From positions 1 through 5,081 of the forward strand of contig DAOVYU010000135.1 in assembly GCA_030635465.1 (NCBI GenBank): a DNA stretch of 5,081 bases, written 5' to 3'. The notes beneath the pieces are model-generated. The model had not been told where the DNA came from, ran no database searches, and saw only the letters and a program-made list of their open reading frames with translations. The position numbers were made by a program, and so were the translations under genes. The number at the start of each line of letters is the position of its first letter. The first letter of the stretch is position 1. This stretch comes from Bacteroidales bacterium. Its GTDB lineage: Bacteria; Bacteroidota; Bacteroidia; Bacteroidales; JAADJA01. Shown here one piece after another: positions 1 to 5,081 of the stretch.

Positions 1-694
1 GGATGGCTCCAAAGTCTTTTAAATATTTCCCATTGGACCAGAAATCAGTTTTTATTGCTATGGGTATAACAGGAACTCCGGATTTGCCAGCCAGCTTAAC
101 AGCCAGCGAGTTAAATTCTTCAGGCTTAAATTGAACATTTCGAGTACTTTGAGGAAAAATGACAATAGACATGCCATTTGATAAAAGCTCCTTGCCTTTG
201 GTCATGACCGTTACCAGATCATCCCTCGAATTTGACCTGCTTACCACAATGGGATCACGAGAACGCATGATCGGTCCGAAAACAGGATAGTTGATCAAGT
301 TATCTTTTACAACAAACGTCGTGTCTTTTCGTGGTGCAATAATACACGGAAATATCATTGTTTCCAGAATACTCATGTGATTGCTGACAAAAATTACTGG
401 GTCTTTACAATTAGAAATATTATCCAGGCCACTGAGAGAAAATCTTCCTCCACAACTTTCAATTAACTTAAAAATATCGTAAGAAGACTTTGCCCAGTCA
501 GCAGTGTCATAAAGGCCTTTTTTTGCCATGCTGCTACTTCTAAAAATCAGACCAATAAATTTACTTAAAAAGACGACACGTGTATTGAATGCAAGTCTAT
601 CCAGGAATAAACGGGGTGTGTCAGGATCCGTGTGATAGGAATCCTTTTTAAAATATATATATTTTGAATTTTCTTTGCCTTCCATACTCTTCAT
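1..694 (-). CDS. PlsC-like 1-acyl-glycerol-3-phosphate acyltransferase family protein, partial
   Basis: The reading frame stays open to the left edge, so the C-terminus is missing; 231 residues are visible. Motifs of the lysophospholipid acyltransferase (LPLAT/PlsC) superfamily appear in the right order: NHMSILET at residues 105-112 (motif I), a PVFGPIMRSRDPIVVSR stretch at about 137-153 (motif II), FPQSTRN at 180-186 (motif III, usually FPEGTR) and VPVIPIAIKTD at 207-217 (motif IV). Known members transfer an acyl chain from acyl-ACP or acyl-CoA to a lysophospholipid at the inner membrane; the substrate here cannot be told. Motif I is HX4E rather than the usual HX4D. The N-terminal 90 residues are an extra region, with a hydrophobic patch at about 40-52 that may be a membrane anchor. 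The start is ATG at 694, with an alternative ATG at 685. It lies 20 bases after the ywbE-like stop and is probably the last visible gene of that operon. Family call is firm, exact reaction is not. Confidence 0.88.
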   Translation of the reverse strand, partial: MKSMEGKENSKYIYFKKDSYHTDPDTPRLFLDRLAFNTRVVFLSKFIGLIFRSSSMAKKGLYDTADWAKSSYDIFKLIESCGGRFSLSGLDNISNCKDPVIFVSNHMSILETMIFPCIIAPRKDTTFVVKDNLINYPVFGPIMRSRDPIVVSRSNSRDDLVTVMTKGKELLSNGMSIVIFPQSTRNVQFKPEEFNSLAVKLAGKSGVPVIPIAIKTDFWSNGKYLKDFGAI

Positions 695-714
695 TGAATA
701 TCGAAAACGCAAAT

Positions 715-915
715 TTAATAATTATAAATAATTTCTTTCACCCGGCCAATCAATCCATTTTCCAAGCGCACTTTAATACCATGAGGATGAGAAGATGCTT
801 TCGTCAATATATCTTTTACAATTCCTTCAGTTAATTTTCCTGATCGTTGATCCTGCTTTTGTACAATGCTTACTTCAACTCCTTGTTTTATATTTGCTCT
901 TTCTGTTTCTTTCAT
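715..915 (-). CDS. ywbE: YwbE family protein (DUF2196)
   Basis: A 66-residue protein that matches the small YwbE family (named after Bacillus subtilis YwbE) over its whole length. The hallmark run is visible: QRSGKLTEGIVKDILTK in the middle, then HPHGIKVRLENG and GRVKEI near the C-terminus. The family is conserved in many bacteria and has no established function. The short beta-rich, Gly- and Lys-containing sequence suggests a small nucleic-acid-binding fold, which is inference. I start at ATG 915-913, which forms TGATG with the stop of the upstream cvfB-like gene, a one-base overlap typical of translational coupling. A TTG one codon upstream (918) is possible but less likely in this phylum. 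The acyltransferase follows after 20 bases. Confidence 0.9.
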   Translation of the reverse strand: MKETERANIKQGVEVSIVQKQDQRSGKLTEGIVKDILTKASSHPHGIKVRLENGLIGRVKEIIYNY

Positions 916-1745
916 CAAATTAGTTTTATGCCTTCATGGTCCATTACGATCAATCTTTTTTTATAGAGTGCACCGATGGATTTTTTGAATGTTTTTTTAC
1001 TTATTCCGAAAATTTCGCTGATGACTTCAGGTGGACTTTTATCATTCACAGGAATAAATCCATCCTGATCTTTTAATTTTGCCAATATTTTTCCCATTAC
1101 ATCATCTACATTCTCATATCCGGATTTTTGAAGCCTGAGGTCAATTTTATCATCCTCCCTTATTTTTCTAATATATCCTTTTATATGTTGACCCATCTCT
1201 AATTTCTGAAAGACTTCATTATCGTAAAGAATCCCGGAATGTGTTCCTTCAATGATGGCTTTATATCCAATATTTGTTTTATCATAAATAAATAAATCCA
1301 CTTCATCGCCTTCATTAAACTCGACAGGCGTCAAATCAAGGAACTGGTCCAGTTTGGTTGAACCTGTAATTCGTTGGCTTCTTTCATCCAGGTAGATATA
1401 TACAATATAAGATCGTCCCTCTTCCACAATTTGTTTTTGTTCGCGGTATGGAACCATAAGATTTTTTGGCAAACCCCAATCAAAGAAAGCACCATATTTG
1501 GTCACTGATACAACTTTTAGAAAAGCAAATTCTCCAACCACTGCCTCGGGTTTCTCAGTTGTGGCAATAGGCCGATTTTCCGAATCCCGATAAATAAATA
1601 CTTCAATAACATCACCTGTATTAAGATCCTTAGGGACATATTTTTCGGGAAGCAGGATTTCTCCCAGTTCTTCTCCATCAAAATATACACCGAAATCAAC
1701 TTTCTTTAGTGCTATCAGGTTGTTTAATTTACCAATTTCTACCAT
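915..1745 (-). CDS. cvfB: CvfB-like S1 RNA-binding protein
   Basis: A 276-residue protein that resembles CvfB/YitL over its full length; the usual size is about 280-300 residues. The architecture is three S1-type OB folds followed by a winged helix. The first OB is at about 1-62 (with GEILLP at 28-33), the second at about 68-132 (FLKVVSVTKYGAFFDWGLPKNLMVP is the classical S1 core, given here as positions 75-99), the third at about 143-206 (GTHSGILY at 167-174, then GQHIKGYIRKIREDDKIDL), and the winged helix at about 213-276 (GISKKTFKKSIGALYKK). In Staphylococcus aureus CvfB binds RNA and affects virulence gene expression; in this phylum the role is not established. No signal peptide is present, so it is cytoplasmic. 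It is the first gene of a set with ywbE (one-base overlap) and the acyltransferase, and has its own promoter just upstream. The ATG at 1745 is the obvious start. Confidence 0.9.
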   Translation of the reverse strand: MVEIGKLNNLIALKKVDFGVYFDGEELGEILLPEKYVPKDLNTGDVIEVFIYRDSENRPIATTEKPEAVVGEFAFLKVVSVTKYGAFFDWGLPKNLMVPYREQKQIVEEGRSYIVYIYLDERSQRITGSTKLDQFLDLTPVEFNEGDEVDLFIYDKTNIGYKAIIEGTHSGILYDNEVFQKLEMGQHIKGYIRKIREDDKIDLRLQKSGYENVDDVMGKILAKLKDQDGFIPVNDKSPPEVISEIFGISKKTFKKSIGALYKKRLIVMDHEGIKLI

Positions 1746-1783
1746 GTATTATTATGTTGAAATGATATTATATGATTGGCATG

Positions 1784-1818
1784 CAAAGGTAGGTCTTATT
1801 TATTCATTTAAATCCCAA
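1784..1818 (-). promoter_or_regulatory. Promoter of the cvfB-ywbE-acyltransferase set
   Basis: Reading the minus strand, TACCTTTG at 1791-1784 matches the Bacteroidota -7 consensus TAnnTTTG exactly. A candidate TTG (-33 element) lies at 1818-1816, with a 24-base spacer that is slightly long for the consensus of roughly 19-23. Transcription would begin near 1778 and give a leader of about 30 bases before the ATG at 1745. The -33 part lies inside the 3' end of the DUF547 gene. The -7 match is good, the -33 match is weak. Confidence 0.55.
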
Positions 1819-2519
1819 TTATACTCCATAAATTCAATGGTAGCTTTAGGATCCAGTTTTATTTTAGAAAATTGGTTCAGGTAATCAATTAAACTTCCCT
1901 GCTTTGTAAAATCATCACCAAACCAGTTAAATATTTGAGAAACATTGGCCTTACTTTTTTTTATCGAATTTTTCGATAGATCATTGATAAATTGTTCACC
2001 CTGTTGTTGTAACTGTTGCTCTAAATCATCTGCATCATAAGCCTTATTCAGCAATATTGGGCACGAAACTGCAGCACATACCAGCGCGAAATGGATACGG
2101 GATTCATTAAACTCTTTTCTGATAATTTCATGTTCAATTTCATTGAGAGTATAAGTTTGGTCTCCCAGCTCAATAAATTTTATATCCCAGGCTTTTTTGA
2201 TATCCATAATGCTTTTTACAGGATAATGCTCTACAATGAGTGCAATAGTAAATGCATTGTAAGCATTAATCCAATAAGTCAGTTTTTCATTTCCAGACCA
2301 GGAATCTTGCGGGACTTGTTCACTCAAAAGTTGAATGTATGCATCAAGTTGGGATTTGTCTTTTTTAATTCCTTTGTAATCCACTTTGCCATCTGTTGAA
2401 ACATAGGTTTTTAATAATTCATCCCAGATTCCATGATCCACTGAATTGATTGAAGGATTTGCAAATAATAGATTACTGTATAACCAAAAACTGATTATAA
2501 AAATCAAAACTTTTTTCAT
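1800..2519 (-). CDS. Secreted DUF547 domain protein
   Basis: A 239-residue protein with an N-terminal signal peptide: MKK, a hydrophobic core at 4-19, and a likely cut after LLFA at residue 20. No lipobox cysteine is seen, so it is probably periplasmic or exported. The rest is a DUF547 domain, recognised by YWINAYNAFTI at 82-92, RIHFALVCAAVSCP at 141-154, SQIFNWFGDDF at 194-204 and the closing YNWDLN at 233-238. The domain is common in bacteria and plants and has no established reaction. The conserved Cys and His residues in the 141-154 block (His143, Cys148, Cys153) are its most striking feature and could be catalytic, which is inference. It lies 60 bases downstream of the regulator gene and 54 bases upstream of cvfB. 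A TATCTTTT at 2574-2567 (7 of 8 bases of a -7 element) may be a weak promoter, but no -33 element fits, so readthrough from the regulator is also possible. Confidence 0.9.
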   Translation of the reverse strand: MKKVLIFIISFWLYSNLLFANPSINSVDHGIWDELLKTYVSTDGKVDYKGIKKDKSQLDAYIQLLSEQVPQDSWSGNEKLTYWINAYNAFTIALIVEHYPVKSIMDIKKAWDIKFIELGDQTYTLNEIEHEIIRKEFNESRIHFALVCAAVSCPILLNKAYDADDLEQQLQQQGEQFINDLSKNSIKKSKANVSQIFNWFGDDFTKQGSLIDYLNQFSKIKLDPKATIEFMEYNWDLNE

Positions 2520-2579
2520 CTTTGTTTTCTTTCTTGATAAACAATCAAAAGATCAGGTTTGTTTTAAAAAGATATTGTT

Positions 2580-3566
2580 TTAAATGGTTTCCTTGAACAG
2601 TTCAATTTTTTCAAGTAGTTTATTAAAGAACCGATTGCGTTCCTTGGCATTAACTGAACTAATCAGAATGGATTCTTTTAAAAGACCATTCAGGTAATTT
2701 TTAACACCAGTGCAAAACTCAGGATCTGTTGTAAACAGTAAACTTAGTACGTTATAAGTAAGGTAGGTTGCAGTGAAATTATCTGTTTCAACGAAAATGG
2801 TATTGTCATTCAATACCACTTCATTTTCATAAAACCGGTAACTATTTTCTACACCGTTGGATTCAGTCCCATAATGATATTTGAAACCAAGCTCTGCTTG
2901 TTTCTTTATATGTTCGATCCAGATATACAATTTGTCGCACAATATTAAAATGTCATCTTTTCTTTCAAACAGACCCGAAATCCAATAATGTTCTATTTGT
3001 TTAAATGTGATATTGAAAGTGTCTTCATTCCATATTTCAATGGTCGGAATTTTAATAGAAGCTGTCAGGATTTGTTCGCCAATCTGCCGAATTTCATCAT
3101 CCACGTATCTTAGTGTAAATTTTTGATCCTGGTATTGAGGAAATTGAAATAAAGTCTTTTCCCAGAAAAACATTTTAAAAGCACCTATTTCAGGAAACTG
3201 GAAATAATGAAATAGAGGTGGATCCTTGGCTGCATAAATAATTGAATTTGTTTTTGTTTGTTGAATCTTCCGAATGTCTTGCAAAACGGTTTTTAACCAG
3301 GATTTTACACCAAAATCCGGAGGAACAATAGGGTAATGTTTAAAAGTTACATTGTCGCTTTGGATATTAAACAGTGAATCACAAGAGATATTAAAATGTT
3401 TGGATAAAATGTATAACTCTTTGATAGAGAGTGCTTTTTCTCCTCTTATGCGACGGTATGAACTGTCGTAGCTGATATGGAGTAATTCAGAAATTTCATC
3501 AACAAGTGATATGTATGATGGGATGTTCTCTCTAATCTTCTGAAAGAGAAAATTTTGCGTTTCCAT
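2580..3566 (-). CDS. HTH transcriptional regulator, BetR-like / XRE-like
   Basis: A 328-residue protein with an N-terminal helix-turn-helix at about 18-66. LVDEISELLHISYDSSYRRIRG gives the first helices (positions 21-42), and LSIKELYILSKHFNISCDSLF completes a lambda-repressor-like fold. This layout, with a YDSSYRRIRGEK recognition region, is typical of Bacteroidota regulators sometimes annotated as BetR-like. The remaining 260 residues have no domain I recognise. They contain an aromatic block at about 111-139 (YAAKDPPLFHYFQFPE onward) and are mainly alpha-helical in appearance, so they may sense a ligand or mediate oligomerisation. No signal peptide or membrane segment is visible. The gene is divergent from the outer-membrane-like gene at 3825. 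A perfect palindrome lies next to its own -7 element, which suggests autoregulation. The ATG at 3566 leaves a very short leader after the promoter. DNA binding is well supported, the signal sensed is unknown. Confidence 0.82.
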   Translation of the reverse strand: METQNFLFQKIRENIPSYISLVDEISELLHISYDSSYRRIRGEKALSIKELYILSKHFNISCDSLFNIQSDNVTFKHYPIVPPDFGVKSWLKTVLQDIRKIQQTKTNSIIYAAKDPPLFHYFQFPEIGAFKMFFWEKTLFQFPQYQDQKFTLRYVDDEIRQIGEQILTASIKIPTIEIWNEDTFNITFKQIEHYWISGLFERKDDILILCDKLYIWIEHIKKQAELGFKYHYGTESNGVENSYRFYENEVVLNDNTIFVETDNFTATYLTYNVLSLLFTTDPEFCTGVKNYLNGLLKESILISSVNAKERNRFFNKLLEKIELFKETI

Positions 3567-3582
3567 GGATTAGGCGTTTTCC

Positions 3583-3590
3583 CAAAGATA
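3583..3590 (-). promoter_or_regulatory. -7 element of the HTH regulator gene
   Basis: Reading the minus strand, TATCTTTG is an exact TAnnTTTG match. Only 16 bases separate it from the ATG at 3566, so the mRNA leader would be about 10 bases. No TTG lies at the normal -33 distance; the place is taken by the palindrome at 3592-3611. Such a promoter could be weak, or depend on a protein bound there. Confidence 0.55.
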
Positions 3591-3591
3591 C

Positions 3592-3611
3592 GCAATTTTT
3601 GCAAAAATTGC
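3592..3611. promoter_or_regulatory. Perfect 20-bp palindrome, probable operator
   Basis: The two halves GCAATTTTTG and CAAAAATTGC are exact reverse complements with no spacer. The site ends one base before the -7 element of the regulator gene, so a bound protein would cover the region RNA polymerase needs. This placement suggests repression, most simply by the adjacent HTH regulator. It is not a terminator: the arms are AT-rich and lie between divergent genes. Which protein binds it is inference. Confidence 0.65.
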
Positions 3612-3627
3612 TAATTTGAGAACCAAC

Positions 3628-3641
3628 TTTTTGCAATAATT
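3628..3641. promoter_or_regulatory. Second copy of the operator core
   Basis: TTTTTGCAATAATT differs at one base from the palindrome core TTTTTGCAAAAATT at 3596-3609 and lies in the same orientation exactly 32 bp away, about three helical turns. The outer bases do not complete the palindrome, so this would be a weaker or half-occupied site. It could support cooperative binding on one face of the DNA. Confidence 0.4.
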
Positions 3642-3708
3642 AATTTTATAATAGCTATTTCAAATAGATTTAGTAATTATAAATTGATAAATAATCTTAA
3701 AAATGTAA
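3642..3708. other. AT-rich stretch in the divergent intergenic region
   Basis: This is nearly pure A/T DNA between the operator sites. It contains one small perfect dyad, CTATTT-C-AAATAG at 3655-3667, and the self-complementary ATAGCTAT at 3651-3658. No open reading frame, RNA gene or promoter consensus is seen. It may be a curved or easily melted spacer that keeps the two promoters apart; the small dyad alone could be chance in such AT-rich DNA. Confidence 0.3.
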
Positions 3709-3732
3709 GTTTGGCAATAATCCAAAAATGCC
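3709..3732. promoter_or_regulatory. Third, degenerate operator-like site with dyad
   Basis: GTTTGGCAATAATC at 3709-3722 matches the second operator copy at 11 of 14 positions and shares the 8-mer GCAATAAT with it. The same place holds two overlapping dyads, TTTGG-N7-CCAAA (3710-3726) and GGCA-N12-TGCC (3713-3732). It lies about 25-50 bases upstream of the plus-strand -33 element, where an activator would bind. The similarity is moderate and could be chance. Confidence 0.3.
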
Positions 3733-3756
3733 TTCTGTTTGTCTCTCTTTTGTCGT

Positions 3757-3787
3757 TTTGAATCAGGTACTACTGATTGTAAATTTG
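3757..3787 (+). promoter_or_regulatory. Promoter of the outer-membrane-like gene
   Basis: TTTG at 3757-3760 and TAAATTTG at 3780-3787 are separated by 19 bases, a textbook Bacteroidota promoter (-33 TTTG, -7 TAnnTTTG). Transcription would start near 3793 and give a leader of about 30 bases before the ATG at 3825. This is the strongest promoter match in the window. Confidence 0.7.
3761..3778. promoter_or_regulatory. Inverted repeat filling the promoter spacer
   Basis: AATCAG (3761-3766) and CTGATT (3773-3778) are exact inverted repeats separated by GTACTA. They occupy 18 of the 19 bases between the -33 and -7 elements of the plus-strand promoter. Its sequence is unrelated to the 20-bp palindrome, so if it is an operator it probably serves a different protein. 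Arms of this length can arise by chance; the position is what makes it notable. Confidence 0.4.
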
Positions 3788-3824
3788 TTTTAAACAATCA
3801 ATAAAAATCTTAAAACATAAAACG

Positions 3825-4634
3825 ATGAAAACAAAAGCAACATTACTAATCCTTCTGACAATTTTTGTTTCAGTACAGATAATTAAAGCCCAGGATGAAA
3901 TTCATAAAAAGACAGATGAAGTGATCCTTTGTAAAGTAAAGGAAATTGGCCTTGATGATATCAAATATCAAATGTCCGATCGTGATGATGAAATTATTTT
4001 TAGCATTAGCAAAAATAGCGTTTCAAAACTTATTCTTGAAAATGGTGAAGAACTTGTTTTTGAGGATAGTTTTAACAATCCTGAAAACTATCTTGACAAC
4101 AAGAAAAATGCTTTAAAAATTGATTTCTTATCACCCTTAACAGGCAATACATCCATTTCCTTTGAACACTGTATACGTCCTGGACGAAGTTATGAAGTTA
4201 CACTGGGAATCATTGGATTGGGAATTGATCCAAACGAAATCAAACAGGCTGGATTCTTTGTGAAGGGTGGTATGAAATTAATTAAAACTCCGGACTTTTA
4301 TTTGAGAGGAATGCGTTATTCCCATATTTTAAAAGGATCATATATAAAACCTGAAATTGCTTTTGGATATTATTCAAGGGATTATAAAGATCATGACTAT
4401 TATTATGGGAGCAAAACCTCTCGCGATGCTATAATTTCAGGAGCCTTGTTTTTAAACTTTGGCAAACAATGGATTTTCGATAATGCCTTCCTCATGGATT
4501 TCTATTTTGGATTGGGTTATGGTTTTGATGACGGACCAGTTGATGGTGGATATCATTACGGATATCTTGTTGGCTCAAGCAGTTTCCCAATAGCAGCACA
4601 AGCGGGCTTAAAAATTGGATTCTTATTTAAATAA
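3825..4634 (+). CDS. Secreted protein, probable outer-membrane beta-barrel, function unknown
   Basis: A 269-residue protein. The signal peptide is clear: MKTK, a hydrophobic core at about 6-20, and a likely cut in IIKA-QDE after residue 22, a form common in Bacteroidota. Residues 26-80 form a small beta-rich domain (DEVILCKVKEIGLDDIKY, then SISKNSVSKLILENGEELVF) that I recall as a frequent N-terminal module of uncharacterised proteins in this phylum. From about 95 onward, alternating hydrophobic and polar residues, many Tyr, Phe and Gly, and a final strand ending GLKIGFLFK point to a small outer-membrane beta-barrel; a C-terminal aromatic strand is typical of such proteins. No substrate or pathway can be named. 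It has the best promoter in the window and is divergent from the HTH regulator, which may control it. The FolD-like gene follows after 67 bases with no visible terminator or promoter between, so the two may be co-transcribed. Confidence 0.78.
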   Translation: MKTKATLLILLTIFVSVQIIKAQDEIHKKTDEVILCKVKEIGLDDIKYQMSDRDDEIIFSISKNSVSKLILENGEELVFEDSFNNPENYLDNKKNALKIDFLSPLTGNTSISFEHCIRPGRSYEVTLGIIGLGIDPNEIKQAGFFVKGGMKLIKTPDFYLRGMRYSHILKGSYIKPEIAFGYYSRDYKDHDYYYGSKTSRDAIISGALFLNFGKQWIFDNAFLMDFYFGLGYGFDDGPVDGGYHYGYLVGSSSFPIAAQAGLKIGFLFK

Positions 4635-4701
4635 CCGTGTAACTATTACAAAATAACTGAGCATTATGTAAACTGAATCTTTAGACCTAAAACAAAAAGT
4701 C

Positions 4702-5081
4702 ATGAAAACAAAAATTTTAAAAGGAAACGAACTACAGGAAAAAGTACTGAGCAAAGTAAGTCAAGAAATAATGACTCTATTCGATGAGTATAACCAAAAA
4801 CCTGGAATTGCCTTTATTGGGTTTTTGGGTGTGCCATTGGGTAAATACAATATACCACTTCATGTAAATATGGCAAAGAGGCTGGGATTTAATGTGTTGA
4901 GTGAAATTAAACCCGAACAGGTTACAGAAGTTGAATTGTTTAAATTAATAGACAAACTGAATAAGGATAGTGATATCCATGCAATCGTCCTGCTACAACC
5001 TATACCAGCACATTTAAATTCTGTCAGGATCACAAATAGAATTGATCCGGATAAAGAAGTTGAAGGATTTCATCCTCAAAA
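4702..5081 (+). CDS. FolD-like protein with altered active site, N-terminal part
   Basis: The frame runs off the right edge; 126 residues are visible. FolD makes 5,10-methenyl- and 10-formyl-tetrahydrofolate from methylene-tetrahydrofolate in the cytoplasm. Compared with Escherichia coli FolD, recalled from memory, residues 34-125 (PGIAF to EGFHP) align without gaps. Shared landmarks include PG.A at 34-37, GF at 62-63, ELFKLIDKLN at 78-87 and RIDPDKEVEGFHP at 113-125. The catalytic positions differ: Tyr of YVxxK is Asn50, the Lys is His54, the Gln of VQLPLP is Leu98 (LLQPIP) and the Asp of DVDGFHP is Glu121. It is therefore a diverged FolD paralogue or pseudoenzyme, and I do not assign the symbol folD. 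The NAD(P)-binding domain is outside the window. The 67 bases upstream (4635-4701) show no TAnnTTTG promoter or terminator, so it may be read from the 3787 promoter. Family call is firm, activity is doubtful. Confidence 0.85.
   Translation, partial: MKTKILKGNELQEKVLSKVSQEIMTLFDEYNQKPGIAFIGFLGVPLGKYNIPLHVNMAKRLGFNVLSEIKPEQVTEVELFKLIDKLNKDSDIHAIVLLQPIPAHLNSVRITNRIDPDKEVEGFHPQ

Noticed and set aside
1517..1699. Open frame of 60 codons on the minus strand
   Set aside because: It is an out-of-frame shadow within the first S1 domains of the cvfB-like gene.
2091..2399. Open frame of 102 codons on the plus strand
   Set aside because: It lies antisense within the DUF547 gene, whose motifs are intact, and its translation has no recognisable domain.
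2539..2580. Inverted repeat AAACAAT ... ATTGTTT between the regulator and DUF547 genes, and an ATCAGGT shared with the dyad at 3761
   Set aside because: The arms are 7 bases of mostly A/T with a 28-base loop, and a 7-base match is expected by chance; no terminator-like GC stem or T-run fits.
4635..4701. Possible terminator or promoter between the outer-membrane-like and FolD-like genes
   Set aside because: No stem with a following T-run and no TAnnTTTG element is present; only a TTAC/GTAA pair too short to count.
4702..4713. Twelve-base match ATGAAAACAAAA at the starts of both plus-strand genes (3825 and 4702)
   Set aside because: It is low-complexity sequence encoding the common Met-Lys-Thr-Lys beginning; the proteins are unrelated beyond it.

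Overview
The window looks like chromosomal DNA from a member of the Bacteroidota, order not resolved. The DNA is AT-rich. Three promoters carry the phylum's TAnnTTTG -7 element. Gene starts lack Shine-Dalgarno sequences and sit behind A-rich leaders. The protein families also fit: a DUF547 secreted protein, a CvfB-like S1 protein, a YwbE-family protein and an outer-membrane-type protein with a signal peptide ending in Ala-Gln.

Layout. Bases 1-3566 are all minus strand. Read in the direction of transcription, they hold an HTH regulator (3566-2580), a secreted DUF547 protein (2519-1800), and a tight set of cvfB-like (1745-915), ywbE-like (915-715) and PlsC-like acyltransferase (694 to beyond the left edge). 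The cvfB-like and ywbE-like genes overlap by one base (TGATG). The cvfB-like gene has its own promoter, whose upstream part reaches into the 3' end of the DUF547 gene. Bases 3567-3824 form a divergent intergenic region of 258 bases. From it, the plus strand carries a secreted beta-barrel-like protein (3825-4634) and a FolD homologue (4702 to beyond the right edge).

How the genes may work together. The cvfB-ywbE-plsC set looks like a housekeeping unit, with two small nucleic-acid-associated proteins and one phospholipid enzyme. The divergent region is dense in regulatory signal. It holds a perfect 20-bp palindrome beside the regulator's -7 element, a near-copy of its core exactly 32 bp away, and a weaker third copy closer to the plus-strand promoter. 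A separate dyad fills the spacer of that plus-strand promoter. The simplest reading is an autoregulated HTH protein that may also control the outer-membrane-like gene, but this is inference.

The most unusual observation is the FolD homologue. It aligns without gaps to ordinary FolD over about 90 residues, yet the positions of the catalytic Tyr, Lys, Gln and Asp are Asn, His, Leu and Glu. It is either a pseudoenzyme or an enzyme with altered chemistry. No RNA genes, insertion sequences, CRISPR arrays or convincing terminators were seen.
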